A stretch of 64,000 nucleotides of DNA from Sphingomonas sp. BGYR3 (GCF_025153455.1 NZ_JANZNT010000001.1:1488001-1552000), one strand, 5' to 3'. Positions 27,511 to 36,646 are shown, counted from the stretch's first letter. Made by a program: numbers and translations. The notes: generated by a model from the sequence alone, not told the origin.

Positions 27511-28473
27511 GTGACCCCCAGCACCTACGCTCTTGAGGCTCACGGCCTGGTCAAATATTTCGGCAACCGCCGGGTGGTAAAGGGCATCGACCTCGCCGTG
27601 CCGACCGGCAGCATCTATGGCGTGCTTGGCCCCAATGGCGCGGGCAAGACGACGACGCTGCGGATGCTCCTCGGCATCATCGAACCGGATGAGGGGCACC
27701 GTACGCTGCTCGGCCATGACGCCCCGCGACAGGCCAGCGATCTGGTTGGCTATCTGCCCGAAGAACGCGGCCTCTATCCCAGCATGACGGCGCGGGAGGC
27801 GATTGCCTTTATGGGCGCATTGCGCGGGCTGGACTGGAAAACGGGCCGGGCACGCGCGGCCGAAATGATGGAGGGCGCGGGGCTTGGCCATGCCGTGGGG
27901 CAAAAGATCCGCAAGCTGTCCAAGGGGATGGCTCAGCTTGTCCAGCTGCTCGGCTCCGTCGTCCACCGGCCCGACTTCATCGTGCTGGACGAACCCTTTT
28001 CCGGCCTGGACCCGGTGAATCAGGAACGGCTGGAACGGCTGATCCTGGCGGAGCGGGATCGCGGAGCGACCGTCCTGTTTTCCACGCACGTCATGGCCCA
28101 TGCCGAACGGCTGTGCGACCGGCTGGCGATCATCGCGGGCGGCGAGCGCAAGTTCGAGGGGACGGTTGCCGATGCGCGCGCCACCCTGCCCTATCGCGCC
28201 TTTTACGAACCGCGCACCGAAATTGCAGGCATCGCCGCGCTGTTGCCGCCCGACGCCGCGCGCGCCGATGGCGGCTGGCGTTTCACCCTGCCCGATGACG
28301 GGATCGAACCAATCCTCACCCGCCTGCTGGCCGAAGGGCACGGCATTTCCGGCTTGGCGATCGAGCGGCCAACCCTGCACGAGGCGTTCGTGCGGATCGT
28401 CGGTGCGCAGGCGATGGAGGGCATAGCCGAAACCGCGCCCGAAGAACCCGTAACCGAGGAGCAGGGGGCATGA
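27511..28473 (+). CDS. ABC transporter ATP-binding protein (NatA-like)
   Basis: ATPase subunit of an exporter. Walker A is GPNGAGKTT, the signature is the LSKGM variant (KLSKGMAQLVQLLGS) seen in NatA/DrrA-like ABC subunits, and Walker B is FIVLDEPFSGLDPV. A C-terminal extension of about 90 residues follows (DUF4162-type region). I start at GTG 27511, which has GGAGAG just upstream. It overlaps the permease gene by 4 nt. Confidence 0.92.
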   Translation: MTPSTYALEAHGLVKYFGNRRVVKGIDLAVPTGSIYGVLGPNGAGKTTTLRMLLGIIEPDEGHRTLLGHDAPRQASDLVGYLPEERGLYPSMTAREAIAFMGALRGLDWKTGRARAAEMMEGAGLGHAVGQKIRKLSKGMAQLVQLLGSVVHRPDFIVLDEPFSGLDPVNQERLERLILAERDRGATVLFSTHVMAHAERLCDRLAIIAGGERKFEGTVADARATLPYRAFYEPRTEIAGIAALLPPDAARADGGWRFTLPDDGIEPILTRLLAEGHGISGLAIERPTLHEAFVRIVGAQAMEGIAETAPEEPVTEEQGA

Positions 28474-29720
28474 ACGGCCTTTCCCGCCTGATGCGCGATG
28501 CGCTGACCGTTGCCCGCCGCGATTTCGTGGCAACCGTGGCGACACCGACCTTTCTCCTGTTTCTGCTCGCGCCATTGTTCATGCTCGGCTTTGGCGCGAT
28601 CGGCGGCATGGGCGCGGCCACGGTGGGCAAGGGCGCAGAGGAAAAGCAGCGCATCTATGCCATCCTGAACGACGCCGATTCCGCCGCGCTTGAACAGGCG
28701 GACAAGGACGCTCGCGTCCTGTTCCAGCGCAAGGATCAGGTGCCGTTGCTGATCCTGGTCAGACCAGAGGCGGATGCCGCAGCCCAGGCCCGCGGCCTGC
28801 TGCTGCAATCCGATCGGGATGTGCCCGCCGTCCTCTATGGCTCGCTTGCCGCGCCTCAGATCATTCACCGCAACGCCACCTCGTCCACGTCGCGGTATCT
28901 CGGCTATCTTGCTGAACGTACTCTCAGGGACAGGCGCGCCGGGATCGAAGGACCGGTCAGCAAGCCGCGGTTCGAACGCATCGCCCCCAAATCCGGATCG
29001 ATCGGCGGCCGCAACGCCGCCGCGTTCCTGGGCGTATTCGGCCTTTTCCTGCTCTCGCTGATGCTGGCCGGCCAGGCGGTGGGCACCATGGCGGAGGAAC
29101 GGTCGAACAAGGTGATCGAGGTGCTGGCCGCCGCCGTCCCGCTGGAAAGCGTGTTCCTTGGCAAGCTGATCGGCATGTTGGGCGTCGCTGTCCTGTTCAT
29201 CGGGTTCTGGGGCACGATTGCGGGCGGCTTTGGCCTGCTGATCCCGACGGGCGCGCTGCCGCCAGAGGCCGCCAGCGCGCTTGGCGACATCCGCCCGGCG
29301 GTCGGCCTGCCGCTTTATGCGCTGCTGTTCCTGGTCTATTTCCTGCATGCCTATCTGCTCCTCGGTTCGGTGTTTCTGGGCGTTGGCGCGCTCGCCAGCA
29401 CGCAGCGCGAATTGCAGATGCTGTCGCTGCCCATCACGGTGGTTCAGGTGGGGATGTTCGGCCTGTCCGCCAGTGCCGCAGGCGCGCCCGACAGCATGGT
29501 GGCCAAGATTGCGGAAGTGTTTCCGTTCAGCTCGCCCTTCGCCATGATCGCGCGGGCAGCAAATGACGCCGCGATCTGGCCGCATCTTGCCGCCATCGCC
29601 TGGCAGCTCTTGTGGGTCAGCATCTGCATCGGGCTTGGCGCGCGTCTGTTCCGGCGCGGCGTGCTGCAGTCATCCGGCCCGAAGCTGCGCCTGTTCGGCA
29701 AGGGGACTGCCGCCGCCTAA
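28470..29720 (+). CDS. ABC-2 family permease (NatB-like)
   Basis: Membrane subunit of the exporter with the ATPase just upstream. One membrane helix near residues 28-50 is followed by a large extracytoplasmic domain (about 55-185), then five or so helices from about 190 to 400, the architecture of NatB/ABC-2 permeases. The motif MAEERSNKVIEVLAAAVPLESVFLGKLIG is the hallmark cytoplasmic stretch of this family. NatAB exports sodium in Bacillus; the substrate here is unknown. Its stop codon is part of the dyad at 29718-29739. Confidence 0.9.
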   Translation: MNGLSRLMRDALTVARRDFVATVATPTFLLFLLAPLFMLGFGAIGGMGAATVGKGAEEKQRIYAILNDADSAALEQADKDARVLFQRKDQVPLLILVRPEADAAAQARGLLLQSDRDVPAVLYGSLAAPQIIHRNATSSTSRYLGYLAERTLRDRRAGIEGPVSKPRFERIAPKSGSIGGRNAAAFLGVFGLFLLSLMLAGQAVGTMAEERSNKVIEVLAAAVPLESVFLGKLIGMLGVAVLFIGFWGTIAGGFGLLIPTGALPPEAASALGDIRPAVGLPLYALLFLVYFLHAYLLLGSVFLGVGALASTQRELQMLSLPITVVQVGMFGLSASAAGAPDSMVAKIAEVFPFSSPFAMIARAANDAAIWPHLAAIAWQLLWVSICIGLGARLFRRGVLQSSGPKLRLFGKGTAAA

Positions 29721-29739
29721 TTGACATTCGTGTCAATTA
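29718..29739 (+). promoter_or_regulatory. Perfect 9-bp dyad upstream of the P450 gene
   Basis: TAATTGACA (29718-29726) and TGTCAATTA (29731-29739) are exact inverted repeats around TTCG. The centre lies about 46 nt before the P450 start codon, and the left arm contains a TTGACA -35-like hexamer. This looks like an operator for a dimeric repressor (TetR-type sites often have this form), or, with its UUCG loop, a stable RNA hairpin ending the ABC transcript; no U-tract follows. Confidence 0.6.
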
Positions 29740-29773
29740 GCAGTCTCCTCCTTGGGAAAGAGGGAGAGGCAGG

Positions 29774-31009
29774 ATGGCGACCTTGGCGGACATGCCTGGC
29801 ATGGCGGACCCCGATCCGCTGGATGTCAGCCGGGCGGAACTGTATCGCGACGACATATGGCAGGCACCCTTTGCCCGGCTGCGGGCCGACGCGCCGGTCT
29901 ATCGCTGCGAGCGGTCAGACTTTGGCGCCTATTGGTCGGTCAGCAGCTATCAGGGGATTGTCGAGGTCGAATCGCTGCCCGACCTCTATTCCTCGGCAGA
30001 AGGGATCGTGGTCGCCGATCTCGATCCCGAAACCGACATTCGCCTGCCGATGTTCATTGCGATGGACCGGCCCAGGCACACCGATCAGCGGCGCACCGTC
30101 GCGCCCGCCTTTACCCCGTCCGAAATGACCCGAATGGGCGTCGATGTTCGCCGCCGCACCGCCGAACTGCTCGACAGCCTGCCCATCGGCACCGGGTTCG
30201 ACTGGGTGGACCGGGTGTCGATCGAATTGTCGACACAGATGCTGGCCATCCTGTTCGATTTCCCGTGGGAGGACCGGCGCAAACTGACCTTCTGGTCCGA
30301 CTGGGCGGGCGATATCGAACTGGTCAAGAATGCGGAACTGAAGCAGCAGCGGCTGGCCCACATGTTCGAATGTGGCGCCTATTTTCAGCAGCTCTGGCAG
30401 TCGAAGCTGGGCAAGGAACCGACGCCCGATCTTATCAGCATGATGATCCATTCCGACGCGATGAGCCACATGGATCAGTACGAATTTCTGGGCAATCTGA
30501 TGCTGCTGATCGTCGGCGGCAACGACACCACGCGCAATTCCATGTCCGCCTATGCCCTTGGCCTCAGCCAGTTTCCGGCCGAACGGGAAAAGCTGGAACG
30601 CGATCCCGCGCTGATCCCCAATGCGACCCAGGAAATCATCCGGTGGCAGACGCCGCTCGCCCATATGCGCCGCACCGCGACGCAGGATACCGAACTGATG
30701 GGCCAGGCGATCCGCGCGGGCGACAAGCTGGCGCTCTGGTATATCTCGGCAAATCGCGACCAATCCGTGTTCGGCCCGGACGCCGATGCGATCCGCGTCG
30801 ATCGTGCCAATGCCCGGCGGCACCTGTCGTTCGGCTGGGGGATTCATCGCTGCGTCGGGGCGCGGCTGGCGGAACTTCAGATCAGCGTGCTGATGGAGGA
30901 AATGGCGCGCCGCCGCCTGCGCGTGAACGTGACCGGCGATCCGGTGCGCGTCGCGGCGTGTTTCGTCCATGGCTATCGCTCGCTGCCCGTCGAACTCACC
31001 CGCTACTGA
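29774..31009 (+). CDS. Cytochrome P450, CYP153-like
   Basis: Soluble haem monooxygenase of 411 residues. The I-helix oxygen-activating motif is GGNDTT (248-253), the ExxR motif is E287-R290 in EIIRWQTPLAHMRRTA, and the haem-binding loop is FGWGIHRCVGARLAE with Cys360. The sequence GGNDTTRNSMS plus EIIRWQTPLAHMRRTA is close to the CYP153 alkane or fatty-acid omega-hydroxylase family. No ferredoxin or ferredoxin reductase gene lies next to it, so redox partners must come from elsewhere. The start has GGGAGAGGCAGG upstream. Confidence 0.92.
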   Translation: MATLADMPGMADPDPLDVSRAELYRDDIWQAPFARLRADAPVYRCERSDFGAYWSVSSYQGIVEVESLPDLYSSAEGIVVADLDPETDIRLPMFIAMDRPRHTDQRRTVAPAFTPSEMTRMGVDVRRRTAELLDSLPIGTGFDWVDRVSIELSTQMLAILFDFPWEDRRKLTFWSDWAGDIELVKNAELKQQRLAHMFECGAYFQQLWQSKLGKEPTPDLISMMIHSDAMSHMDQYEFLGNLMLLIVGGNDTTRNSMSAYALGLSQFPAEREKLERDPALIPNATQEIIRWQTPLAHMRRTATQDTELMGQAIRAGDKLALWYISANRDQSVFGPDADAIRVDRANARRHLSFGWGIHRCVGARLAELQISVLMEEMARRRLRVNVTGDPVRVAACFVHGYRSLPVELTRY

Positions 31010-31083
31010 TCGCACGGCACGCGCAACCTTTTGACCGGCCGGACCGAACCTATATGCACCCCATCGCAGCAAGGATCGCCCGC

Positions 31084-31578
31084 ATGACCAGCCGCCGCCA
31101 GTTTCTGACCAGTGCCGCCATCGGCGGCGTTGCGATGACCATCGGGTGTTCGACCGGCGAAAGCGCCGCCGCCCGCGGCAAGTTCGAGGTTCAGTTAAGC
31201 GATGCCGAATGGAAAAAACGGCTCGGCCCCGACCGGTTCCGCATCCTGCGCGAACAGGGGACGGAACGTCCCTTCACCAGCCCGCTGAACAATGAAAAGC
31301 GCACCGGCACTTTTGCCTGCGCCGGGTGCAAACTGCCGCTTTATTCGTCCCGCACGAAATTCGACAGCGGCACCGGCTGGCCCAGCTTCTGGCAGGCGCT
31401 GCCCAACGCGGTCGGCACCGAACGCGATGTCAGCTTTGGCATGGTCCGGACAGAGGCGCATTGCCGCCGCTGTGGCGGGCATCTGGGCCATATTTTTGAC
31501 GACGGCCCGAAACCTACGGGCAAACGGCACTGCATCAACGGCCTGTCGCTGACCTTTGCGCCCGGAAAGGCTGCCTGA
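31084..31578 (+). CDS. msrB: Peptide-methionine (R)-S-oxide reductase, Tat-exported lipoprotein
   Basis: Reduces R-methionine sulfoxide in proteins. The N-terminus has a twin-arginine motif (SRRQFLTS) followed by a lipobox (MTIGC, Cys22), so it should be a Tat-exported lipoprotein acting in the periplasm. Zinc ligands are C79/C82 (FACAGC) and C127/C130 (HCRRCGGHLGH), and the catalytic cysteine is C150 in KRHCINGLSL. The ATG at 31084 is favoured by AAGGA upstream; an ATG at 31054 would add ten residues before the Tat motif. Confidence 0.93.
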   Translation: MTSRRQFLTSAAIGGVAMTIGCSTGESAAARGKFEVQLSDAEWKKRLGPDRFRILREQGTERPFTSPLNNEKRTGTFACAGCKLPLYSSRTKFDSGTGWPSFWQALPNAVGTERDVSFGMVRTEAHCRRCGGHLGHIFDDGPKPTGKRHCINGLSLTFAPGKAA

Positions 31579-31587
31579 CCGAAGCGT

Positions 31588-32121
31588 TCAGTCGTTGACG
31601 GCGACGATGGTGTCGCGGCCGCCATTGCCGGCGACCGTCACCGGCGCGATGGCGTCCGCCTCGCTCATCCCCTTGGGATAGATGAAGCCGTTGACCGGAT
31701 AGCTGCTGGTACCCAAGCCGCCGATCGGGCCGAACCACACCTTCACCTCGCTCCAGTCGCCCGCCGCCGACACATCGATCGCACGCACGTCACGCTCGAC
31801 GCCGCCACGCCGCGACCAGTTGGCATGGGTCAACAGGACTTCGCGATCGCTCACCACGCGGGACACCATGGCGACATGGCCCAGCCGCATCTTGCCATGC
31901 GACTTGAACGACATCACCGCGCCGACCGCCGGACGATGGTCGCGCTCGTACGTACCGGCGGCCTGAGCCCACCAGGTATGCGCATTGCCGAACAGCTGGA
32001 CCGAGGAAACTTCGCGGGCAAAGGTGACGCATTGCCAGAACCGCGCCTGCGCGGGCGTCGCCATCATCAGGAAACAGCTTACTAGCAGCGCAAAACGCGC
32101 TGTTGCAGCACCCAGTTTCAT
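31588..32121 (-). CDS. Secreted CHAP-domain peptidoglycan hydrolase
   Basis: A 177-residue cysteine amidase or endopeptidase exported by a signal peptide ending in ATPAQA. The catalytic cysteine (C31 in FWQCVTFAR) comes almost directly after the predicted cleavage site, and the histidine is H82 in RLGHVAMV. The C-terminal part (NGFIYPKGMSEADAIAPV) is family-like. The ATG at 32121 has AAGGGG upstream. It converges on msrB with a 9-nt gap. Confidence 0.85.
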   Translation of the reverse strand: MKLGAATARFALLVSCFLMMATPAQARFWQCVTFAREVSSVQLFGNAHTWWAQAAGTYERDHRPAVGAVMSFKSHGKMRLGHVAMVSRVVSDREVLLTHANWSRRGGVERDVRAIDVSAAGDWSEVKVWFGPIGGLGTSSYPVNGFIYPKGMSEADAIAPVTVAGNGGRDTIVAVND

Positions 32122-32295
32122 GGAAGACCCCTTGCGAACCCCCGGTTTGTGAAGCCTAGGAAGCATCCCCCGCCGGCAAAGGGAATAGGGGCAATCCGCA
32201 ATGCGGAACCATTTCCGACGAACGGTGTTTCGGCGGCGATGACCGGTTGAACCGTGAATGAACGCCGCCGCCCGGGCGGCGTCCGATCCGGCGAA

Positions 32296-34218
32296 TCAGC
32301 CCTTTACCACCCCGTCCACGCTGCCGCTGGTCACCGAATGATAGCCGGGCCGCGCCTTGGCATAGATGCGCCGCGCCACCGGTTGCCCCCATTCGCCCTG
32401 CGCCATCAGCGCGGTGAACAGCGGCAGGACGAACTTGCGCCGCCCCTGGCTGGTCAGGAACTGTTCGATCGACGGCACGGCGGGATCATAGCGGTTGGCG
32501 ATGGCCAGCTTCAGCCAGGCAAAGCGAACCTCGCTGTTGCCGCTGGCCGACAGGCCGAGCGCGCGGTCCAGCGTATCCAGCCGTTCGCGCGACAACGTGC
32601 GCGGCAGCGAATCGAGGAAGCGCACCTTTTCCCACGTCGTCGCCTGTGCCACCGCCCCGTCCACCGGCAGTCCGTTGGCAAAGGCGAGCGCGGCCTTGTC
32701 CACCGCCGGAAAGGCGTCGGACGCAACGCGCACCGCATTGTCGGGCAGGCCCGGCTGATAGACCCAGCGATCGAGCTGCAGCTTGTCCTCCAGCGCCTTG
32801 TCCCCCTTGATCAGATGCTCGCGCAGGTCCGCCAGGAACCCCTTGCTCGTCTGCGGCTGAAAGGCGTGCCGGTCGAAATAGCCGCGCAGATACGCGTCCC
32901 ATTTTTCCCGCCCGACCGCCTGCTCCAGCGTGCGCAGGAACGTCGCGCCCTTGTCATAGGCGACCTGCGTCATCCCCTCGTCCGGATCGCGGTCGGCGGT
33001 CAGGTTGAGGTGCAGCTGCGTGTCGGGGCCATTGCCGCCCGCTGCCTTCAGCGCGTCCTGCATCGCGGTCCACGCCAGATCCGCCTCCATGTCCGCGCGC
33101 CGCTTGCCGTACAGCGCCTCCATGATCCGGTTTTCGAAATAGCTGGTGAACCCCTCGTTCAACCAGAAATCGTCCCAGGTCGCATTGGTGACCAGATTGC
33201 CCGACCAGCTATGCGCCAGTTCGTGCGCGATCAGGCTGACCAGCGACTTGTCGCCCGCGATCACCGTCGGCGTGGCAAAGGTCAGCAGCGGGTTTTCCAT
33301 GCCGCCAAACGGAAAGCTGGGCGGCAGGACGATCACGTCATACCGGCCCCAGCGATAGGGACCGTACAGCGATTCGGCGGCATCCACGAATTTTTCCAGA
33401 TCGGCAAACTCGGCCGCCGATGCCTTCAGCGTTGCCGGTTCGGCGAACACGCCGGTGCGCGGGCCGGTCGACTGAAACCCGATATCGCCCACCGCAATCG
33501 CGATCAGATAGGGGGCGACGGGCTTGTCCATCACGAAACTGAACGCGCGCCGTCCCTCGCCCGCGCCTTCGCCCTTGGCCATGGCATCGGCGGCGACATT
33601 GCCGTCCGCGCTCATCAACGCGACCAGCGGTTCGGGCACCGTCACCCGCGCTTCCCATGTCTGGCGGATGCCGGGGCTGTCCTGCGTCGGAATCCAGCTG
33701 CGGTTGAGGATCGCCTGCCCCTGGCTGAACAGGAACGGGTGCTGCTTGCCCGCCGTCTGCGCAGGGGTCAGCCATTGCAGCGCGGCGGCATTGGGGCTGG
33801 TGGCATAACGGATCGTCACCTGGCGCGCATCGCCGATATCGACGGTCAGCGGCGCGCCATGCACGGCATCCGCCGCACCCAATTTCCAGTTCAACGCCTT
33901 GCCCGCGCTGTCGGTCACCGCTTCGATGGCCAGGTCGCGGGTATCCAGCACGATCTGCTTGGCGCCGTCTGCCGCCTGAATATCCAGCCGCGCAGTGCCG
34001 GACAGCACGCGCTTGTCGAAATCGGCATTCAGGTCCAGCGCCACATGAGTCACCCGCGCCTCGGCCGGCCGGGCATAGCTGTGCACGTCCCGCGCCTCTG
34101 GCGTCGTCAGCACCGTCGCCACCATCCGGTCCCCCGTTTCCGGCCCACCCGCCGTTTCGGTTCCGGCGGAACAGGCAGCCAGGCCAGCCATCAGCGACAG
34201 CAACAGGAAACGCAGCAT
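32296..34218 (-). CDS. M1 family aminopeptidase (lipoprotein)
   Basis: Zinc aminopeptidase of the leukotriene A4 hydrolase/aminopeptidase N type, 640 residues, with a lipoprotein signal (LMAGLAAC, Cys16). The exopeptidase motif GGMEN is at 305-309, and the zinc site is HELAH (332-336) with the third ligand E355 in LNEGF. The C-terminal helical domain is present. It probably degrades oligopeptides in the periplasm. The 270-nt region upstream (34219-34489) shows no other gene. Confidence 0.93.
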   Translation of the reverse strand: MLRFLLLSLMAGLAACSAGTETAGGPETGDRMVATVLTTPEARDVHSYARPAEARVTHVALDLNADFDKRVLSGTARLDIQAADGAKQIVLDTRDLAIEAVTDSAGKALNWKLGAADAVHGAPLTVDIGDARQVTIRYATSPNAAALQWLTPAQTAGKQHPFLFSQGQAILNRSWIPTQDSPGIRQTWEARVTVPEPLVALMSADGNVAADAMAKGEGAGEGRRAFSFVMDKPVAPYLIAIAVGDIGFQSTGPRTGVFAEPATLKASAAEFADLEKFVDAAESLYGPYRWGRYDVIVLPPSFPFGGMENPLLTFATPTVIAGDKSLVSLIAHELAHSWSGNLVTNATWDDFWLNEGFTSYFENRIMEALYGKRRADMEADLAWTAMQDALKAAGGNGPDTQLHLNLTADRDPDEGMTQVAYDKGATFLRTLEQAVGREKWDAYLRGYFDRHAFQPQTSKGFLADLREHLIKGDKALEDKLQLDRWVYQPGLPDNAVRVASDAFPAVDKAALAFANGLPVDGAVAQATTWEKVRFLDSLPRTLSRERLDTLDRALGLSASGNSEVRFAWLKLAIANRYDPAVPSIEQFLTSQGRRKFVLPLFTALMAQGEWGQPVARRIYAKARPGYHSVTSGSVDGVVKG

Positions 34219-34429
34219 CGGGACACTCCGGACAATCGGGGCACGACGCCGACCGCGCCGTACCGGATACGCAATCCCCCCGGCTTACCGGCACCACCCG
34301 CTTATGCAAGCGTGCCGCAACCGGCCGATTGCATCGTCCCGTCACAATTCGTCGCAACCTTTGTTGCATTGCGGAATCAATTGTGATCGACTGCATGAAC
34401 GACGGCAGACCGGGTGGTTAAGCAATCCG

Positions 34430-34437
34430 TTAACCAT
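34430..34437 (+). promoter_or_regulatory. TTAACCAT motif (CtrA half-site-like)
   Basis: TTAACCAT 53 nt upstream of the unknown gene at 34490, preceded by another TTAA with an 8-nt spacer (the full CtrA box has 7). Position before a start codon is suggestive, but the match is short. Confidence 0.3.
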
Positions 34438-34489
34438 CCGGGCGCATGATCCGAAGGGTGTTGAACCCGGGGTGGGTAGGAGCTGGGAG

Positions 34490-35041
34490 ATGGCAAGCAG
34501 GTCAAAGCCGGCACAAGGTGCAATGACGCTGGCGGAAATGAAGGAATTTGCGGGATTCGCCGCAGCGACGCAGCGGTATATCCGGCGGTCGCTCGACATC
34601 GGGCTGGACCGTGACGACGCCCTGTCGCGCTGGTCGCGCGATGTGGTGGAAGCGGCCAGCATCCGTGCCCAGGCCCGCATTTACGACCGGCTGCCCGATC
34701 TGCGCGCCATCGTTCCGGATGACAGCGGCCTCGATGCCGTCGAACCGTTCATGGCCCCGCTGATCTCCATGTCGGCCTTTGACCTGGGACAGGGGCGGCT
34801 TTCCAGCTTTTCGGCCTATCGCTTTCTGTATGAACGGTTGATCGGCGCCGAATCCCGGCCATGGCTGCCCGCTGCCTTCTGTTCGGCGGCCGCATTGCCC
34901 CAGCTTCACCCCGATCTGCGGCGCAAGCTGCTGCAATCGATCAGCGAAGCGGCGGCGACGGCCAGCGGCTGGTCGACGCGTCAACCGGCCTTTTTCCCCG
35001 CCTGGGTGGAAAAGGTCGATCACAACGCCCTGCCCAACTGA
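34490..35041 (+). CDS. Hypothetical protein
   Basis: A 183-residue soluble, mostly helical protein that I do not recognise. Recognisable stretches are LAEMKEFAGFAAATQRYIRRSLDIGL and FSAYRFLYERLIGAESRPWLPAA. It has no signal peptide or membrane helix. The start ATG follows GGAGCTGGGAG. It lies alone between the M1 peptidase (divergent) and the extensin-like gene (convergent, 21-nt gap). Confidence 0.75.
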   Translation: MASRSKPAQGAMTLAEMKEFAGFAAATQRYIRRSLDIGLDRDDALSRWSRDVVEAASIRAQARIYDRLPDLRAIVPDDSGLDAVEPFMAPLISMSAFDLGQGRLSSFSAYRFLYERLIGAESRPWLPAAFCSAAALPQLHPDLRRKLLQSISEAAATASGWSTRQPAFFPAWVEKVDHNALPN

Positions 35042-35062
35042 CCCGTTGGCGCGGCCTGTCGG

Positions 35063-35797
35063 TCAGCGACAGGCCCGCCATCCCATCGCACCGCGCTCTG
35101 CCTGATCCAGGTGGAAGTGGTCGGCATGGGCCGCATTGTAATCGGGCGACAGCACCGTCGCGAACAGATCGCACGCCCCGTCCCGCACCTCGCGCAGGAA
35201 TGCGCCCTTTGCGCCATCGTCCTGCCAATCGTTGACCAGCCGGATGCTCGTCCCGTCGGACAGGACGAACCCGGCCACATCCAGCGCATCCGCCGTCGAA
35301 TGTTCGCTGAACGCGCCTTCGCTGCGGCCATACATCCGGCGACAGCTGTAACTGCCGAAATGGTCGATGCGCGACACCCGCACGCCTGGCCCGAAATGCC
35401 GCCGCGCCGCCGGTTGCAGCACCTGCCATTCCCACAGCATCAGCGCCGCCGCCACCGGACAGGCCATGCCGACCCGCTGGGGGATCAGGTCGATGCTCCG
35501 CGCCCCGCCATCGGCCAGCCGCACCGCATCGGCATAGCCGCACTGGCCATCGCTGACCGGCGGCAGGGATTCGAACCGGACGCCCGCCCGGTCCAGCAGG
35601 CCGCGGCACGCCGGAAAATCGCTGGTCAGCGCGGTCAGCTTGCGCCCGGTGAACAGGCCGACCGGCTGGCTCAGGTCCAGCTTTGTCCACGGCATGTCCT
35701 GCGGCCGCTTTCGCGCGGCGGCATACAGCAGCAGCGCGCCCGCCAGCAGGATGGCGATCAGCGTGACCGCGCCCAACGTGCGACGCACCGCCCTCAT
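35063..35797 (-). CDS. Extensin-like C-terminal domain protein
   Basis: A 244-residue protein with one N-terminal membrane anchor (about 10-30) and an extensin-like domain: ACRGLLDRAGVRFESLPPVSDGQCGYADAV, MACPVAAALMLWEWQVLQPAA, DHFGSYSCRRMYG, FSEHSTADALDVAGF, and HADHFHLD. This domain resembles D-Ala-D-Ala carboxypeptidase-like metal enzymes (His/Asp set), so a role at the cell wall is plausible. Its ATG overlaps the stop of the NUDIX gene (ATGA). Confidence 0.85.
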   Translation of the reverse strand: MRAVRRTLGAVTLIAILLAGALLLYAAARKRPQDMPWTKLDLSQPVGLFTGRKLTALTSDFPACRGLLDRAGVRFESLPPVSDGQCGYADAVRLADGGARSIDLIPQRVGMACPVAAALMLWEWQVLQPAARRHFGPGVRVSRIDHFGSYSCRRMYGRSEGAFSEHSTADALDVAGFVLSDGTSIRLVNDWQDDGAKGAFLREVRDGACDLFATVLSPDYNAAHADHFHLDQAERGAMGWRACR

Positions 35798-36546
35798 TGC
35801 CGCGCCGCCGCCGCCAGCGGCAATGCCGTCACGGGATAGCCCAGATCGCCGGGAATGGTGATCCAGTCCGCCCCGTCCCGCTGCTCGATCCACGGCGTGA
35901 TGGTTCGCACCGGAAACGCCCGCGCAGCCGCCGCCGCCGCATCGAACCCGTCATGCGTCGCCAGCCGCTCCAGCGTGCAGCGCGTGGGAAAGATCAGCCG
36001 CGCCTCCCCCCGCGCCGCCATCGCCAGCACCTCCGCCGCCGTCGCCCAGAATGTCCGGACATTCTCGGTCGCATCCACGACCGCTTCCGGCGCATCGGCT
36101 GGCAGCTTCGCCAGATAGAAGCGCGTGTCGAAACTGCGCGCATGGTCGAAATCCGGCCGCCAGCGGGCATAGGGGACGAGGGCATCCAGCCGCAGCACCG
36201 CATCGGCCGCCGCCAGTGCCTCACCCATCGCGCTGCCATGGTTCAGCGCATGGCGGATCGCAGCGACCGTTTCCGCGCCCGCCGGCTCGATCCCGGCCGC
36301 CACCCCCGCCTCCTCGACGCATTCACGGATTGCCGCAATCCGCGCCGCCTCTTCCCAGTCATCGGGGCCGCCGCCGGTTTCGGACAGCGCATGATCGGCC
36401 GCATCGACGCGCCCGCCCGGAAACACGATCGCCCCGCCGGCAAAGCGCATCATGCGCGATCGCTCGACAAACAACAGTTCCGGCGGCCCGCCCGCAGCTT
36501 CGCGGAACAGGATCAGGGTCGCGGCGGGGATGGCGGGTCGGGACAT
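35794..36546 (-). CDS. NUDIX hydrolase
   Basis: A 250-residue member of the NUDIX superfamily, hydrolysing a nucleoside diphosphate-X compound or an acyl-CoA. The box is split: FAGGAIVFPGGRVDAAD, then after a 20-residue insertion RECVEEAGVAAG (about 74-85), as seen in the NUDT19-like group. The ATG at 36546 has AAGGA 6 nt upstream; a longer low-complexity N-terminus in frame looks artificial. It is coupled to the extensin-like gene by a 4-nt overlap. Confidence 0.86.
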   Translation of the reverse strand: MSRPAIPAATLILFREAAGGPPELLFVERSRMMRFAGGAIVFPGGRVDAADHALSETGGGPDDWEEAARIAAIRECVEEAGVAAGIEPAGAETVAAIRHALNHGSAMGEALAAADAVLRLDALVPYARWRPDFDHARSFDTRFYLAKLPADAPEAVVDATENVRTFWATAAEVLAMAARGEARLIFPTRCTLERLATHDGFDAAAAAARAFPVRTITPWIEQRDGADWITIPGDLGYPVTALPLAAAARQ

Positions 36547-36646
36547 GGCATCCTTGATGGGTTGCCATGCGAACCGGGGCAAGGCTGTTCCGCGTCCACC
36601 GGGATTGGTACAGGACAGAAATGGTTCGGCAAACGGGGGCGGCCGG

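Noticed and set aside
29774..31009. P450 as part of a natural-product cluster
   Set aside because: No synthase, ferredoxin or tailoring genes nearby; neighbours are an ABC exporter and MsrB.
32254..34386. 710-codon plus-strand frame
   Set aside because: Antisense of the M1 peptidase gene, whose catalytic motifs are all intact on the minus strand.
34418..34434. Full CtrA box TTAA-N7-TTAA
   Set aside because: The spacer is 8 bases, not 7; only the TTAACCAT half-site is reported, at low confidence.
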